Source: SYFY01 sp031385325 (GTDB taxonomy: Bacteria; Pseudomonadota; Gammaproteobacteria; Pseudomonadales; Azotimanducaceae). Taken from it: a stretch of 26,946 bases of DNA. Under the pieces are notes generated by a model. It was not told the DNA's origin. It searched no databases and worked only from the letters and a program-made list of their open reading frames with translations. The stretch's first letter is position 1, and every line of letters begins with the position of its first letter. The stretch is from NCBI GenBank assembly GCA_031385325.1, contig JANNBJ010000236.1:1-26946 (forward strand), in the 5' to 3' direction. A program made the translations under genes and the position numbers. Positions 15,498-23,055 of the stretch are shown here, in pieces.

Positions 15498-16652
15498 ATG
15501 TCCGAACTTGAGAATTTCCGCAGTGAAACCCGCGCCTGGCTCGTGGCCAATTGTCCGCCAGGGGCGCGAGGTCCGGGGCCGGTTTCGAACGGCAGCACGA
15601 AGATCAGGATCAAGGACCAGGACACGCGGTTGTGGCTCGAGCGCATGGTGGAGCGCGGCTGGACTGTCCCGCACTGGCCAAAGGAATACGGTGGTGCTGG
15701 TCTGTCCAAGGATGAGTACGTTGTCGTGCTGGAAGAGATGCGGCGTATTCATGCGCGCCCGGCGCTTTCGAGTTTTGGCACCAGCATGATTGGTCCGACG
15801 CTGCTGGAATTCGGCACCGAAGAGCAGAAGAAACGACATCTGCCACGTATCGCCCGCGCGGAGGTGGAGTGGTGTCAGGGCTACAGCGAGCCGGGGTCCG
15901 GTAGCGATCTTGCCAGTCTGCGTACGCGTGCGGACGATCAAGGTGATCACTACCTCATCAATGGTTCCAAGATCTGGACTTCAGGGGCGCACAACGCCGA
16001 CTGGATGTTCTGCCTGGTTCGCACCGATGCGGATGCCCCCAAACAGAAAGGCATCAGTTTTGTCCTGCTGCCGATGGATCAACCGGGTATCAGCATCAAA
16101 CCCATTCGCCTGCTCAGTGGTGAATCGCCGTTCAACCAGGTGTTTCTCGATAACGCGATCGCGCGCAAGGATGATCTCGTTGGGCGATTGAATGATGGCT
16201 GGACGGTGGGCAAGCGGCTGCTGCAGCACGAGCGCAGTGGTATGGAGTCTCTGGTTTCCGGTGGTGCGGGTACCGAAGCCGACAGTCTCGTCGCGCAGGC
16301 GCGCAAGTCCTTTGGGATGCGAGATGGGCGAATTGCAGACGCCGACTTTCGGCAGAAACTGCTGGCTTATGAAATGCGCAATCGGGCCTATCGGCTGTCG
16401 CAGCGCCGAGCCGTGCAGGAATCCGATGGCGGTACACCCGGCGCGGTCACTTCGATCTTCAAGGTCTGTGGTTCTGAGCTGCAACAACAGCATCACGATC
16501 TTCAGCTTGAGATGCGTGGTCCGCTGGCCTACGTCCCCGGTGATCCGGATGTGAACATGTGGCTCTATCATCGTGCTGCCAGCATCTACAGCGGCAGCAA
16601 TGAAGTGCAGCGAAACATCCTGGCCAAGCGAGTGCTTGGGTTGCCCGACTGA
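15498..16652 (+). CDS. Acyl-CoA dehydrogenase family protein
   Basis: This 384-residue flavoprotein has AGGGA eight bases before the ATG at 15498. It has the family's YSEPGSGSDL segment (129-138), which contacts FAD, followed by a KIWTSGAH segment, and ends with a QRNILAKRVLGLP helix. Such enzymes make the alpha-beta double bond of an acyl-CoA and pass electrons to ETF. The usual C-terminal catalytic glutamate of MCAD (in IYEGT) is replaced: here the string is IYSGSNE, with S365. A substitute base could be E245 in LLQHERSG, as in isovaleryl-CoA and some long-chain or steroid side-chain dehydrogenases. The substrate is therefore probably not a plain medium-chain acyl-CoA, but this is inference. 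It is convergent with a quinone-oxidoreductase-type gene and may be a single-gene unit. Confidence 0.92.
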   Translation: MSELENFRSETRAWLVANCPPGARGPGPVSNGSTKIRIKDQDTRLWLERMVERGWTVPHWPKEYGGAGLSKDEYVVVLEEMRRIHARPALSSFGTSMIGPTLLEFGTEEQKKRHLPRIARAEVEWCQGYSEPGSGSDLASLRTRADDQGDHYLINGSKIWTSGAHNADWMFCLVRTDADAPKQKGISFVLLPMDQPGISIKPIRLLSGESPFNQVFLDNAIARKDDLVGRLNDGWTVGKRLLQHERSGMESLVSGGAGTEADSLVAQARKSFGMRDGRIADADFRQKLLAYEMRNRAYRLSQRRAVQESDGGTPGAVTSIFKVCGSELQQQHHDLQLEMRGPLAYVPGDPDVNMWLYHRAASIYSGSNEVQRNILAKRVLGLPD

Positions 16653-16669
16653 CCAACGGATGGATTCTG

Positions 16670-16693
16670 TGGCGCGCCAGTTAAGGCGCGCCA
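16670..16693. terminator. Perfect GC-rich hairpin between convergent genes, candidate bidirectional terminator
   Basis: TGGCGCGCC and its exact reverse complement GGCGCGCCA flank a six-base loop, AGTTAA. It sits 17 bases after the acyl-CoA dehydrogenase stop and 8 bases before the convergent stop at 16701. The stem would be very stable, but neither side has a T-run, so a classical intrinsic terminator is not assured. Confidence 0.6.
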
Positions 16694-16700
16694 TGGATGA

Positions 16701-17663
16701 CTACGAGGTAAGCACAGCCTTCCCGATCACTTCCCGATTGACAATGTGACGCAGCGCCTGGGTGGTCTGCTCGAGCGGCAGCTTGTGCGACACGTACGGC
16801 CGGATCTTGCCGGTTGCCAGCCAATCCACCAGCACGGCGTTGTTGCGTGCGGCCCAGGCAGGGTCGTTTTTCATCAACGCACCAACAGTAAAGCCGATGA
16901 TCTCTGCGTCCTTGATGAGCAGATGGTTGGTTTTGGCGAGCCCTGGTCTGCCGCCCACAAAACCGACGATGAGAATGCGTCCGAACGGCGCGATACAGCG
17001 CATCGATTCGTCAAACACATCTGCGCCGACAGGGTCATAGATCACGTCCGCGCCTCGATCGCCGGTGAGCGTTTTCACCTCCTCGCGAAATCCGTTCGTG
17101 TAATTGATGAGGTGATCTGCACCCAGTTGTCTGGCGATGGCAAGTTTTGCGTCGGTGCTTGCCGTGGCGATTACTTTTGCGCCCATCAGTTTGCCGACAT
17201 CGACGGCAGCCAGCCCGACGCCACCAGCGGCACCATGCACGAGCAAGGTTTCTCCCGGCTGCAATCGCGCACGCTGCAAGCCGTAATAAGCCGTGTGGTA
17301 ATTGCCGCGAAAAGCGGCCGCAGCGACGAGGTCGATACCGGCGGGTAACTTCGTCACTCGCGATGCAGGTGTGAGTACTGTTTCCACGCAGCCGCCCGGT
17401 GTCAGCACGAGGTCACCCGGCGCGAAGCCCGACACACCTTCGCCAACGTCGGTGACAACCCCGGCACCTTCGCCGCCGACGATAAAGGGCAGCGGCGGCT
17501 TCACTTGATACTCGCCCTGCGACATCAACACATCGGTAAATGCCACGCCACGTGCCTTGATATCGATACGAAGTTCGCCAGGGCCCGGTTTGCCAGGAGC
17601 AGGAATCTCTCGGACGACAAGATTGTCGATACCCGTGAGCTGTTCGCAGTAGACGGCTTTCAT
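16701..17663 (-). CDS. Zinc-less NADPH:quinone oxidoreductase-type protein (MDR superfamily)
   Basis: This 320-residue protein begins MKAVYCEQL and has a GroES-like N-terminal half and a Rossmann half with HGAAGGVG (143-150), the AxxGGxG dinucleotide site of quinone oxidoreductases. Catalytic-zinc cysteines of alcohol dehydrogenases are absent. Other family features are the FIVGGEGAGVV segment and GADVIYDPVG. It probably reduces quinones or enones with NADPH; similar proteins are often annotated as Qor or enoyl reductases. The ATG at 17663 begins the family's standard N-terminus. It is a single gene on the minus strand, divergent from the DUF922 gene. Confidence 0.92.
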   Translation of the reverse strand: MKAVYCEQLTGIDNLVVREIPAPGKPGPGELRIDIKARGVAFTDVLMSQGEYQVKPPLPFIVGGEGAGVVTDVGEGVSGFAPGDLVLTPGGCVETVLTPASRVTKLPAGIDLVAAAAFRGNYHTAYYGLQRARLQPGETLLVHGAAGGVGLAAVDVGKLMGAKVIATASTDAKLAIARQLGADHLINYTNGFREEVKTLTGDRGADVIYDPVGADVFDESMRCIAPFGRILIVGFVGGRPGLAKTNHLLIKDAEIIGFTVGALMKNDPAWAARNNAVLVDWLATGKIRPYVSHKLPLEQTTQALRHIVNREVIGKAVLTS

Positions 17664-17785
17664 TGATCAATCATCCTTCAAGCAAAAAGCTATTGTGCCA
17701 CCACAACCGACCGAGGCTGCGAGATCATGAGCGGGTAAAGTACTGAGCCCCGCATTTGTCAGCCGACCATCAGAGGACAGTTCGA

Positions 17786-18343
17786 GTGATCAAAGGCGCA
17801 AGCCTGCTCATAGTGCTATTGGCAGCAGCTTCGTCCTTCGCGGATGTGAGCGAGACGTTTGACCTTGAGACCTATGAGGTCGATCAGCGTGCTGGTGAGA
17901 CACTGCTCGCAGCCATCAACCGACAAAGCCCGCTGCGTCGGGACGGACGGATATTTCATGGGTACACCAAGTGGAATGTCCGCTGGAATTTCTGGTGGGA
18001 CACCAACGTGCAGGGACGTTGCGCGATTACGAAAGTGAAAACGACGGTCTCAGTGCATATGCAGCTTCCGGAGCTGGACGACAGCACAGACCAGGGTCGA
18101 GTCCAGTTCGATGACTACCTGCCGGACTTGAGGGCGCATGAAGACGGCCATCACCAGATCGCGGCTCGGGCAGCTCGACGTATCGACCAGGCCATCAAGA
18201 CTCTGCAACCCATGCGTAGTTGTGAGGCCCTCGAAGCCGAAGCGAACCGGCGCGGCTATGAGATTCTGAGCGCCACGAAATCTGAAGAAGACGACTACGA
18301 CGTCGACACCAAACATGGCTGCTCGCAAGGGGCGTGTTTGTAG
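17786..18343 (+). CDS. DUF922 exported putative zinc-dependent protease
   Basis: This 185-residue protein starts at GTG 17786, with AGAGGA about nine bases upstream; a TTG at 17756 is open in frame but has no ribosome site. The N-terminal signal peptide runs MIKGASLLIVLLAAASSFA and then DVSE. The mature part has YTKWNVRWNFWW and the motif AHEDGHH (H118, E119, H122), as in the DUF922 family, which was named for predicted secreted zinc-dependent proteases. A cysteine pair (C79 in GRCAITK, C in RSCEALE) could form a disulfide. The tail is acidic and ends in a short Cys-rich stretch. No peptidase activity is known to me for the family. The stop is 17 bases from the convergent stop at 18361. Confidence 0.85.
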   Translation: MIKGASLLIVLLAAASSFADVSETFDLETYEVDQRAGETLLAAINRQSPLRRDGRIFHGYTKWNVRWNFWWDTNVQGRCAITKVKTTVSVHMQLPELDDSTDQGRVQFDDYLPDLRAHEDGHHQIAARAARRIDQAIKTLQPMRSCEALEAEANRRGYEILSATKSEEDDYDVDTKHGCSQGACL

Positions 18344-18360
18344 AAGTTGGGAGCGGCTTG

Positions 18361-18732
18361 TTAAGGTTTTTTCTTCTTCGCGGCCAGTTCAAGACCAGCC
18401 TGTCGGGACTGTTCCACGATCTTCTCGCTGGCGGATACTCCCGGCCTGTCTGGCAGATAACGAAGTGTTATCGGCTGGCCTTCTGCATACGTCTCGTACT
18501 CGTCCCAGCTCAAAGCCATGGTGTGTTTGTAATTCTGGCCCGCGACAGAATAGTCGTAACGCAGGAACGGCCGGCGTCTCTTGCCCCAGCTCTTCCAACG
18601 ACGCGTGATCGTGCCGGTGACGGGTAACCCACGTTGGGAGAGTTCGTAAACCTGTCGGGCGCGCTGATAACCGTTCCACAATGACAGCCCAACCAGAGCG
18701 CCGACGGCTAGAATGAAGAGCAGCATTCCCAT
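18361..18732 (-). CDS. DUF3592-like small membrane protein
   Basis: This 123-residue protein has one N-terminal membrane helix (about 3-19), then an ELSQRGLPVTGTITRRW strand pattern, a FLRYDYSVAGQNY segment and ITLRYLPDRPGVS, the usual organisation of DUF3592. The C-terminus is a lysine tract (AAKKKKP), suggesting a cytoplasmic or membrane-surface contact. The family's function is unknown. It stands alone, convergent with the DUF922 gene, and no ribosome site stands out before the ATG at 18732. Confidence 0.72.
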   Translation of the reverse strand: MGMLLFILAVGALVGLSLWNGYQRARQVYELSQRGLPVTGTITRRWKSWGKRRRPFLRYDYSVAGQNYKHTMALSWDEYETYAEGQPITLRYLPDRPGVSASEKIVEQSRQAGLELAAKKKKP

Positions 18733-18751
18733 GCTGGGTGACCCTCCTGAA

Positions 18752-18910
18752 ATGCAGACCTATTACTCGGGCAGAGCGTCCTACTATGACGATGTCTATC
18801 TGAAATAGACGATTCTGACTGAATATGTATCAACTTCGGCCGTTGCGCGATGGGTCAACGTACCGAGTGCTGAAGACGAACTCAAAAACCTGGTGGGCGC
18901 AGGAGGCTAG
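18752..18910 (+). other. 52-codon frame interrupted by an internal TAG
   Basis: An ATG at 18752 begins an 18-codon reading frame, MQTYYSGRASYYDDVYLK, ending in TAG at 18806. The frame after that TAG stays open for another 33 codons, including SAVARWVNVPSAEDEL, to a second TAG at 18908 that overlaps the Shine-Dalgarno of the FMN reductase gene. No family is recognised. It could be a broken small gene or chance; 33 stop-free codons in GC-rich DNA are not rare. Confidence 0.2.
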
Positions 18911-18912
18911 CG

Positions 18913-19452
18913 ATGCAGTTGCTCGGGGTCTGTGGAAGTCTTCGCGAGAGCTCGACCAATTCGAGATTGCTTGAAGCTGCCGCGCGTTTGTTGCCGGTCG
19001 AGGTCGACCTGCACCTCACCACGCTGGTGGGTCGATTGCCGTTGTTCAATCCGGATATCAGCGTCGAATCTTCTGAAGTCGTTATGCAGTGGGTTCAGGA
19101 AATGCGTGGTGCCGATGGCTTGATCATCTCGACGCCGGAATATGCGCGTGGCTATCCGGGCGCGCTCAAGAACGCATTGGATTGGCTGGTGGACACCGAT
19201 GCCTTTGTCGCCAAGCCTTTCATCATGCTGTCAGCGAGTGCGCGGTCAACCATTGGTCGCGACACCCTCACCACCGTTATCGAGACCATGTCAGGCGTGC
19301 ACGTCAAGGAGGCATCGATTACGGTCAACCTGCTCGGTACGCAGACTGATGTCGCATCGATCATCAACTCCGTTGAACATGCGACCAGAATCAGTACTGC
19401 CATTGGTCATCTGGTTTCTGCGATACGAGCGCGAACACACAACCAGGGCTGA
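18913..19452 (+). CDS. NADPH-dependent FMN reductase family protein
   Basis: This 179-residue flavodoxin-fold protein has AGGAGG seven bases before its ATG. The FMN phosphate loop is GSLRESSTNS (8-17), and the second signature PEYARGYPGALKNALDW (75-91) is characteristic of this family, which includes ArsH, ChrR and azoreductase-like proteins. Such enzymes reduce FMN, quinones, chromate, azo dyes or other acceptors with NAD(P)H. The exact substrate cannot be told. The stop is 11 bases from the convergent FGE-like gene. Confidence 0.92.
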   Translation: MQLLGVCGSLRESSTNSRLLEAAARLLPVEVDLHLTTLVGRLPLFNPDISVESSEVVMQWVQEMRGADGLIISTPEYARGYPGALKNALDWLVDTDAFVAKPFIMLSASARSTIGRDTLTTVIETMSGVHVKEASITVNLLGTQTDVASIINSVEHATRISTAIGHLVSAIRARTHNQG

Positions 19453-19463
19453 TGACCATGCGC

Positions 19464-20513
19464 TCACGTCTCGCCCCTCGCACAGCGAATACCTAAATGA
19501 TTGGTGCTGGTATTGACGTCGCCTTTGCCACGGGTGCCCACCTGATAACGTGAACAATATTGGCTGGTGCAGAGAAACGAGCCACCGCGATGAACCCGCT
19601 TGGCAACGCCGGGTTCATCCGGATCAAGAGAAGACGCAGGGCCAGTTGGGTTGCTTGTCAGCGTTTTGGGTGCAGCCAGTTGTTGATAGTAGTCGGGTCG
19701 ATACCAGTCGCTTACCCATTCCCACACGTTGCCAGCTACGTCATGCAGGCCATACCCGTTGGCAGGAAACTGCGCCACGGGCGCGGTTGAGACGTAACCG
19801 TCATCACTCGAATTCCGATTCGGAAAATGACCCTGAAAACTGTTGGTCATCCATCGACCGTTGGGCTGGAATTCATCACCCCAAGGGTATCGCTTGCCGT
19901 TGAGTCCACCGCGGGCGGCGAACTCCCATTCTGCTTCGGTAGGCAGACGCTTGTTGCGCGATTCGCAATAAGCCAGGGCGTCTTCGAAAGCGACATGCAC
20001 CACCGGATGTGTTTCACGGCCGGCAATGGAGCTTGAAGGTCCTTCCGGGTGTCGCCAATCTGCGCCCTTCATCCAGGCCCACCATCGGCCGGAGTGATCA
20101 AGCGGCACTGCGGCGGTGGGAGGCGTGAAGACGGCAGAACCTGGCGCCAGCATGTCCGCCGCAACGCCGGGGAATTCCTTTGCAGACAGCGGCTTCTCCG
20201 CGAGCGTGATGTAGCCGATGCTGGCCACAAACTTTGTGAACTCGGCGTTGGTGACTTCAGTCTTGTCGATCCAGAAGCCATCCAGGCGTACCCGATGGAT
20301 GGGCCTGGCGTCCTCGGTCGCCTGCATGCCGACGACGTTGTCGTCCGTACCCAGAGGCGCGGCTGCACCCATATCGAATTCGCCACCCGCGACCCAGGCC
20401 ATATCGTCTGTGTCGGCGTGGGCGATACTGATCGGTTGCAGGCCACCGCAGAACAGCAGGCTGCAGATCAAACTCCAGATGGAGTGGCGATGGAATTCAG
20501 TTCTGGCGATCAT
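19464..20513 (-). CDS. Exported formylglycine-generating enzyme (SUMF1/FGE) homologue
   Basis: This 349-residue protein belongs to the SUMF1/EgtB/PvdO superfamily. The family landmarks are VAGGEFDMG near the start, FWIDKTEVTNAEF, RLPTEAEWEFAARGG (189-203), YPWGDE, GLHDVAGNVWEW (255-266) and RGGSFLCTSQYC. The last contains C315 and C320, spaced as the two active-site cysteines of human FGE (CxxxxC). The ending NHLGIRCAR matches too. Intact cysteines favour a true copper-dependent oxidase that turns a sulfatase cysteine into formylglycine, over EgtB-like proteins. The N-terminus (about 11-33) is a hydrophobic segment ending in AHA, a likely signal peptide, so it is probably exported. That is unusual for a sulfatase-modifying role because substrates are often modified before export. 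No sulfatase is visible in the window. The ribosome site is weak. It lies divergent from the PPOX gene. Confidence 0.88.
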   Translation of the reverse strand: MIARTEFHRHSIWSLICSLLFCGGLQPISIAHADTDDMAWVAGGEFDMGAAAPLGTDDNVVGMQATEDARPIHRVRLDGFWIDKTEVTNAEFTKFVASIGYITLAEKPLSAKEFPGVAADMLAPGSAVFTPPTAAVPLDHSGRWWAWMKGADWRHPEGPSSSIAGRETHPVVHVAFEDALAYCESRNKRLPTEAEWEFAARGGLNGKRYPWGDEFQPNGRWMTNSFQGHFPNRNSSDDGYVSTAPVAQFPANGYGLHDVAGNVWEWVSDWYRPDYYQQLAAPKTLTSNPTGPASSLDPDEPGVAKRVHRGGSFLCTSQYCSRYQVGTRGKGDVNTSTNHLGIRCARGET

Positions 20514-20629
20514 GGGTTGATTCTACCCACGCAGTCGAAATCATGGCGGACTTTATCAATCGTCGCGCGAGGTCCAGTTCCGGTGGTAGAAGTGGTGGAG
20601 ATTGAACAAGTCGAACAGGAGCAGATTGG

Positions 20630-21286
20630 ATGAGCATCTATGCAGACGCACATCGGGCCTTGCAGGATCAGTTTGATAGTCGACGCCTCGCTGATCGGCT
20701 GGAGCAGGCGATCGTCACCGATCGATTGAATAATGCAGCGCACACGGCCTTTATTCAGTCGCGCGATTTTTTCTTTCTCTCCACGGTCAATCAACATGGC
20801 GAACCCACGGTGTCGCACAAGGGCGGGCCGGTCGGATTTGTGCGGGTGGTGGATGAAAAGACGCTGGTGTTCCCAAGCTACGACGGGAATGGCATGTTCA
20901 TGTCGATGGGCAATATCGCCGCCACTGGCAAGATAGGGCTGCTCTTCATCGATTTCGAAACGCCCAACCGGGTCCGCGTGCAGGCCACGGCGTCAGTGAG
21001 TAGCACAGATCCTCTGCTGGCCGAATTTCCCGGCGCGCAATTGCTGGTGCGCGCGCATGTCGACACGGCGTTCGTGAACTGCGCGCGGTACATTCATAAG
21101 CATGTCCGTCTGGAAACCTCGCGCTATGTCCCCGATGAGGTTGGCCACGCACCCTTGGCGTCCTGGAAGCGAATTGATCTCATGCAGGATGTTCTGCCCG
21201 CGAGCGACGCCGGACGAGCCAGCGCCGAGGGCGGGTTGATCACCGGTGAAGACTACAACGCCAAAGTGATGCGGGGAGAATCCTGA
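20630..21286 (+). CDS. Pyridoxamine 5'-phosphate oxidase (PPOX) fold protein
   Basis: This 218-residue protein has AGGAG before its ATG. The central RDFFFLSTVNQHGEPTVSHKGG segment and LVFPSYDGNGMFMSMGNI are typical of split-barrel flavin-binding proteins of the PPOX group, here of the longer type with a C-terminal helical part. These bind FMN or F420 and include oxidoreductases of unknown substrate. Its stop TGA overlaps the ATG of the hydrolase by one base (TGATG), so the two are translationally coupled. It is the first gene of a long plus-strand run. Confidence 0.85.
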   Translation: MSIYADAHRALQDQFDSRRLADRLEQAIVTDRLNNAAHTAFIQSRDFFFLSTVNQHGEPTVSHKGGPVGFVRVVDEKTLVFPSYDGNGMFMSMGNIAATGKIGLLFIDFETPNRVRVQATASVSSTDPLLAEFPGAQLLVRAHVDTAFVNCARYIHKHVRLETSRYVPDEVGHAPLASWKRIDLMQDVLPASDAGRASAEGGLITGEDYNAKVMRGES

Positions 21287-22002
21287 TGAGCACGTTTGTT
21301 CTGGTGCATGGCTCCTGGCACGGTGCATGGTGCTGGTACAAGGTGATTGCCAGGCTGCAGGCGGCTGGACATCGTGTCATCGCGCCAGACCTGCCATCGC
21401 TTGGGGCAGACAAGACGCCGCTTGAAGAGGTCACTCTGAAAAGCTGGACCGATACTGTCGTCGCGGCTTTGGACACTGCGGACGAACCCGTCATTCTGGT
21501 CGGCCATAGCCGAGGCGGCATTCTCATCAGCGAAGCGGCGCAGGCACGGCCGGAGCGTGTGCGAACGCTTGTTTATCTGTGTGCCTTTCTCCTGCAGGAC
21601 GGCGAGGCGCTGTTTGCCACGTCTGGCATGGATACCGAAAGCGCACTCACAGGAAATCTGGTCATGGCGGCGGATCAGCGTTCCGCGACGGTCAAGGACG
21701 AAACCATCGATGAGGCGTTTTATGGTGATTGTGACGTCAACGACAGAGCTCTTGCGAGAACGCTTCTGCAACCGGAACCGCTGGCACCACTGACAACACC
21801 ACTGCATCTGACGGCTGATCGATTCGGGGTTGTGCCTCGGGTCTACATCGAGTGTCTGCGCGATCGCGCCCTCGGCCCGGCGATGCAGCGGCGCATGATC
21901 AATGCCTCACCGTGTCATCGTGTGATCACCATGGATTCAGATCACTCGCCTTTTTTCTCTTCGCCCGATGAACTGGTCGGTCATCTTCTATCGGTTGCTT
22001 GA
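21286..22002 (+). CDS. Alpha/beta hydrolase (esterase-like)
   Basis: This 238-residue protein has an oxyanion-hole segment VLVHGSWHGAW (5-15), a nucleophile elbow GHSRGG (S75), a plausible D193 in ECLRDRALGP and H220 in DSDHSPFF, so the triad is intact. The short size and HGSWHGAW start resemble plant methylesterase and bacterial EstC-like hydrolases. Its ATG overlaps the stop of the PPOX gene. The substrate is probably a small ester, which is inference. It ends eight bases before the ypeA-like gene. Confidence 0.9.
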   Translation: MSTFVLVHGSWHGAWCWYKVIARLQAAGHRVIAPDLPSLGADKTPLEEVTLKSWTDTVVAALDTADEPVILVGHSRGGILISEAAQARPERVRTLVYLCAFLLQDGEALFATSGMDTESALTGNLVMAADQRSATVKDETIDEAFYGDCDVNDRALARTLLQPEPLAPLTTPLHLTADRFGVVPRVYIECLRDRALGPAMQRRMINASPCHRVITMDSDHSPFFSSPDELVGHLLSVA

Positions 22003-22010
22003 GAAACCCC

Positions 22011-22430
22011 ATGGATATCAGACGCTTTCGAGTGGAAGACACGGAGCAGGTGGTGCAGTTGTGGAAGGACTGCGGCCTCACTCGCCCTTGGAACAACCCA
22101 CACCAGGACATCGAAAGAAAACTGTTGGTGCAACCCGAGTTGTTTCTGGTCGGCGAGTTGCATCGCCGGATTGTCGCCTCCGTAATGGCCGGTTATGAGG
22201 GACATCGTGGCTGGGTGAACTACCTGGCGGTATCGCCAACACTGCGCACCGGTGGGCTTGGACGCCAGTTGATGAGTGACGTGGAAAAACGTCTGCTCGC
22301 GCTGGGGTGCCCCAAGGTCAATCTGCAGGTGCGTGAGGGGAACGATGAAGCCATGGCGTTTTATCGCCGTCTTGGCTACACGGAAGATCGGGCGGTGGGT
22401 TTTGGCAAACGCCTGATTCCGGACGAGTGA
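22011..22430 (+). CDS. ypeA: GNAT acetyltransferase of the YpeA family
   Basis: This 139-residue protein is a close match in pattern to E. coli YpeA. It begins MDIRRFRVEDTEQVVQLW, then TRPWNNPHQDIERKL, VMAGYEGHRGWVNYLAV, the acetyl-CoA loop RTGGLGRQLM, GCPKVNLQVREGN and the ending GKRLIPDE. This start (22011) follows the hydrolase stop by eight bases; a TTG at 21999 overlaps that stop. YpeA's substrate is unknown to me. It probably shares the transcript of the upstream genes. Confidence 0.93.
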   Translation: MDIRRFRVEDTEQVVQLWKDCGLTRPWNNPHQDIERKLLVQPELFLVGELHRRIVASVMAGYEGHRGWVNYLAVSPTLRTGGLGRQLMSDVEKRLLALGCPKVNLQVREGNDEAMAFYRRLGYTEDRAVGFGKRLIPDE

Positions 22431-22527
22431 CGATACGGGCGCAGCAGCCGCTGGGCATGCAGGATCACTGCGTGAAGTGGTGTTCTGCTGTTACTCTGCG
22501 AACGATCCCAAGGTGTACGACAACGTG

Positions 22528-23055
22528 ATGATCCCATTTGATTTTGCGCCCAAGCTTGAAGGCGCCACCCTTCGCCTGCGGCCGTTGATCGCGAATGATT
22601 TCGAAGCGCTCTATGCCGCCGCAGCAGACCCATTAGTCTGGGAACAACATCCCGACCCGCTTCGATACCAGCGGGAAGTATTTCTGCAGAACGTCTTTGT
22701 CGGAGCGTTGAAACAGGGTGCCTTGATCGTTGAAGACAAGTTGTCCGGCAAGGTCATCGGCACCTCGCGTTATTACGAGTGGAAACCCGAAACGCGTGAA
22801 GTCGCCATCGGCTTCACCTTTATCGCTCGCAGTCATTGGGGTGGATCAACCAATGGCGAACTGAAGTCCCTCATGCTCGCGCACGCGTTTCAGCGTGCGG
22901 ACACGGTATGGTTTCATATTGGTGTTGATAACTGGCGGTCGCGCAAGGCAGTGGAAAAGATTGGTGGGCAGTTTGATCACATCGAAGAAACCGTGACCAA
23001 TGGACGGCCTCCGTTGTCCACTGCGTTCTACCGCGTCGAAGCGCCGAAACCGTGA
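22528..23055 (+). CDS. GNAT acetyltransferase, RimJ/RimL-like
   Basis: This 175-residue protein has the opening LEGATLRLRPLIANDFEALY, common to the RimJ/RimL-type subgroup, and the SHWGGSTNGELKSLML segment at the acetyl-CoA site, followed by VDNWRSRKAVEKIGG, which is strongly conserved in this group. Such proteins acetylate N-termini of ribosomal proteins or small amines; the target is unknown. The ATG at 22528 is preferred; a GTG at 22477 would add residues unlike the family. Its last codons hold the GTG start of the GFA gene (GTGA overlap). A 97-base gap separates it from ypeA. Confidence 0.9.
   Translation: MIPFDFAPKLEGATLRLRPLIANDFEALYAAAADPLVWEQHPDPLRYQREVFLQNVFVGALKQGALIVEDKLSGKVIGTSRYYEWKPETREVAIGFTFIARSHWGGSTNGELKSLMLAHAFQRADTVWFHIGVDNWRSRKAVEKIGGQFDHIEETVTNGRPPLSTAFYRVEAPKP

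Noticed and set aside
20049..20633. Plus-strand frame ending in VVEVVEIEQVEQEQIG and overlapping the PPOX start
   Set aside because: Most of it is antisense to the FGE-like gene. The acidic tail reflects the purine-rich ribosome-site region before the PPOX ATG.
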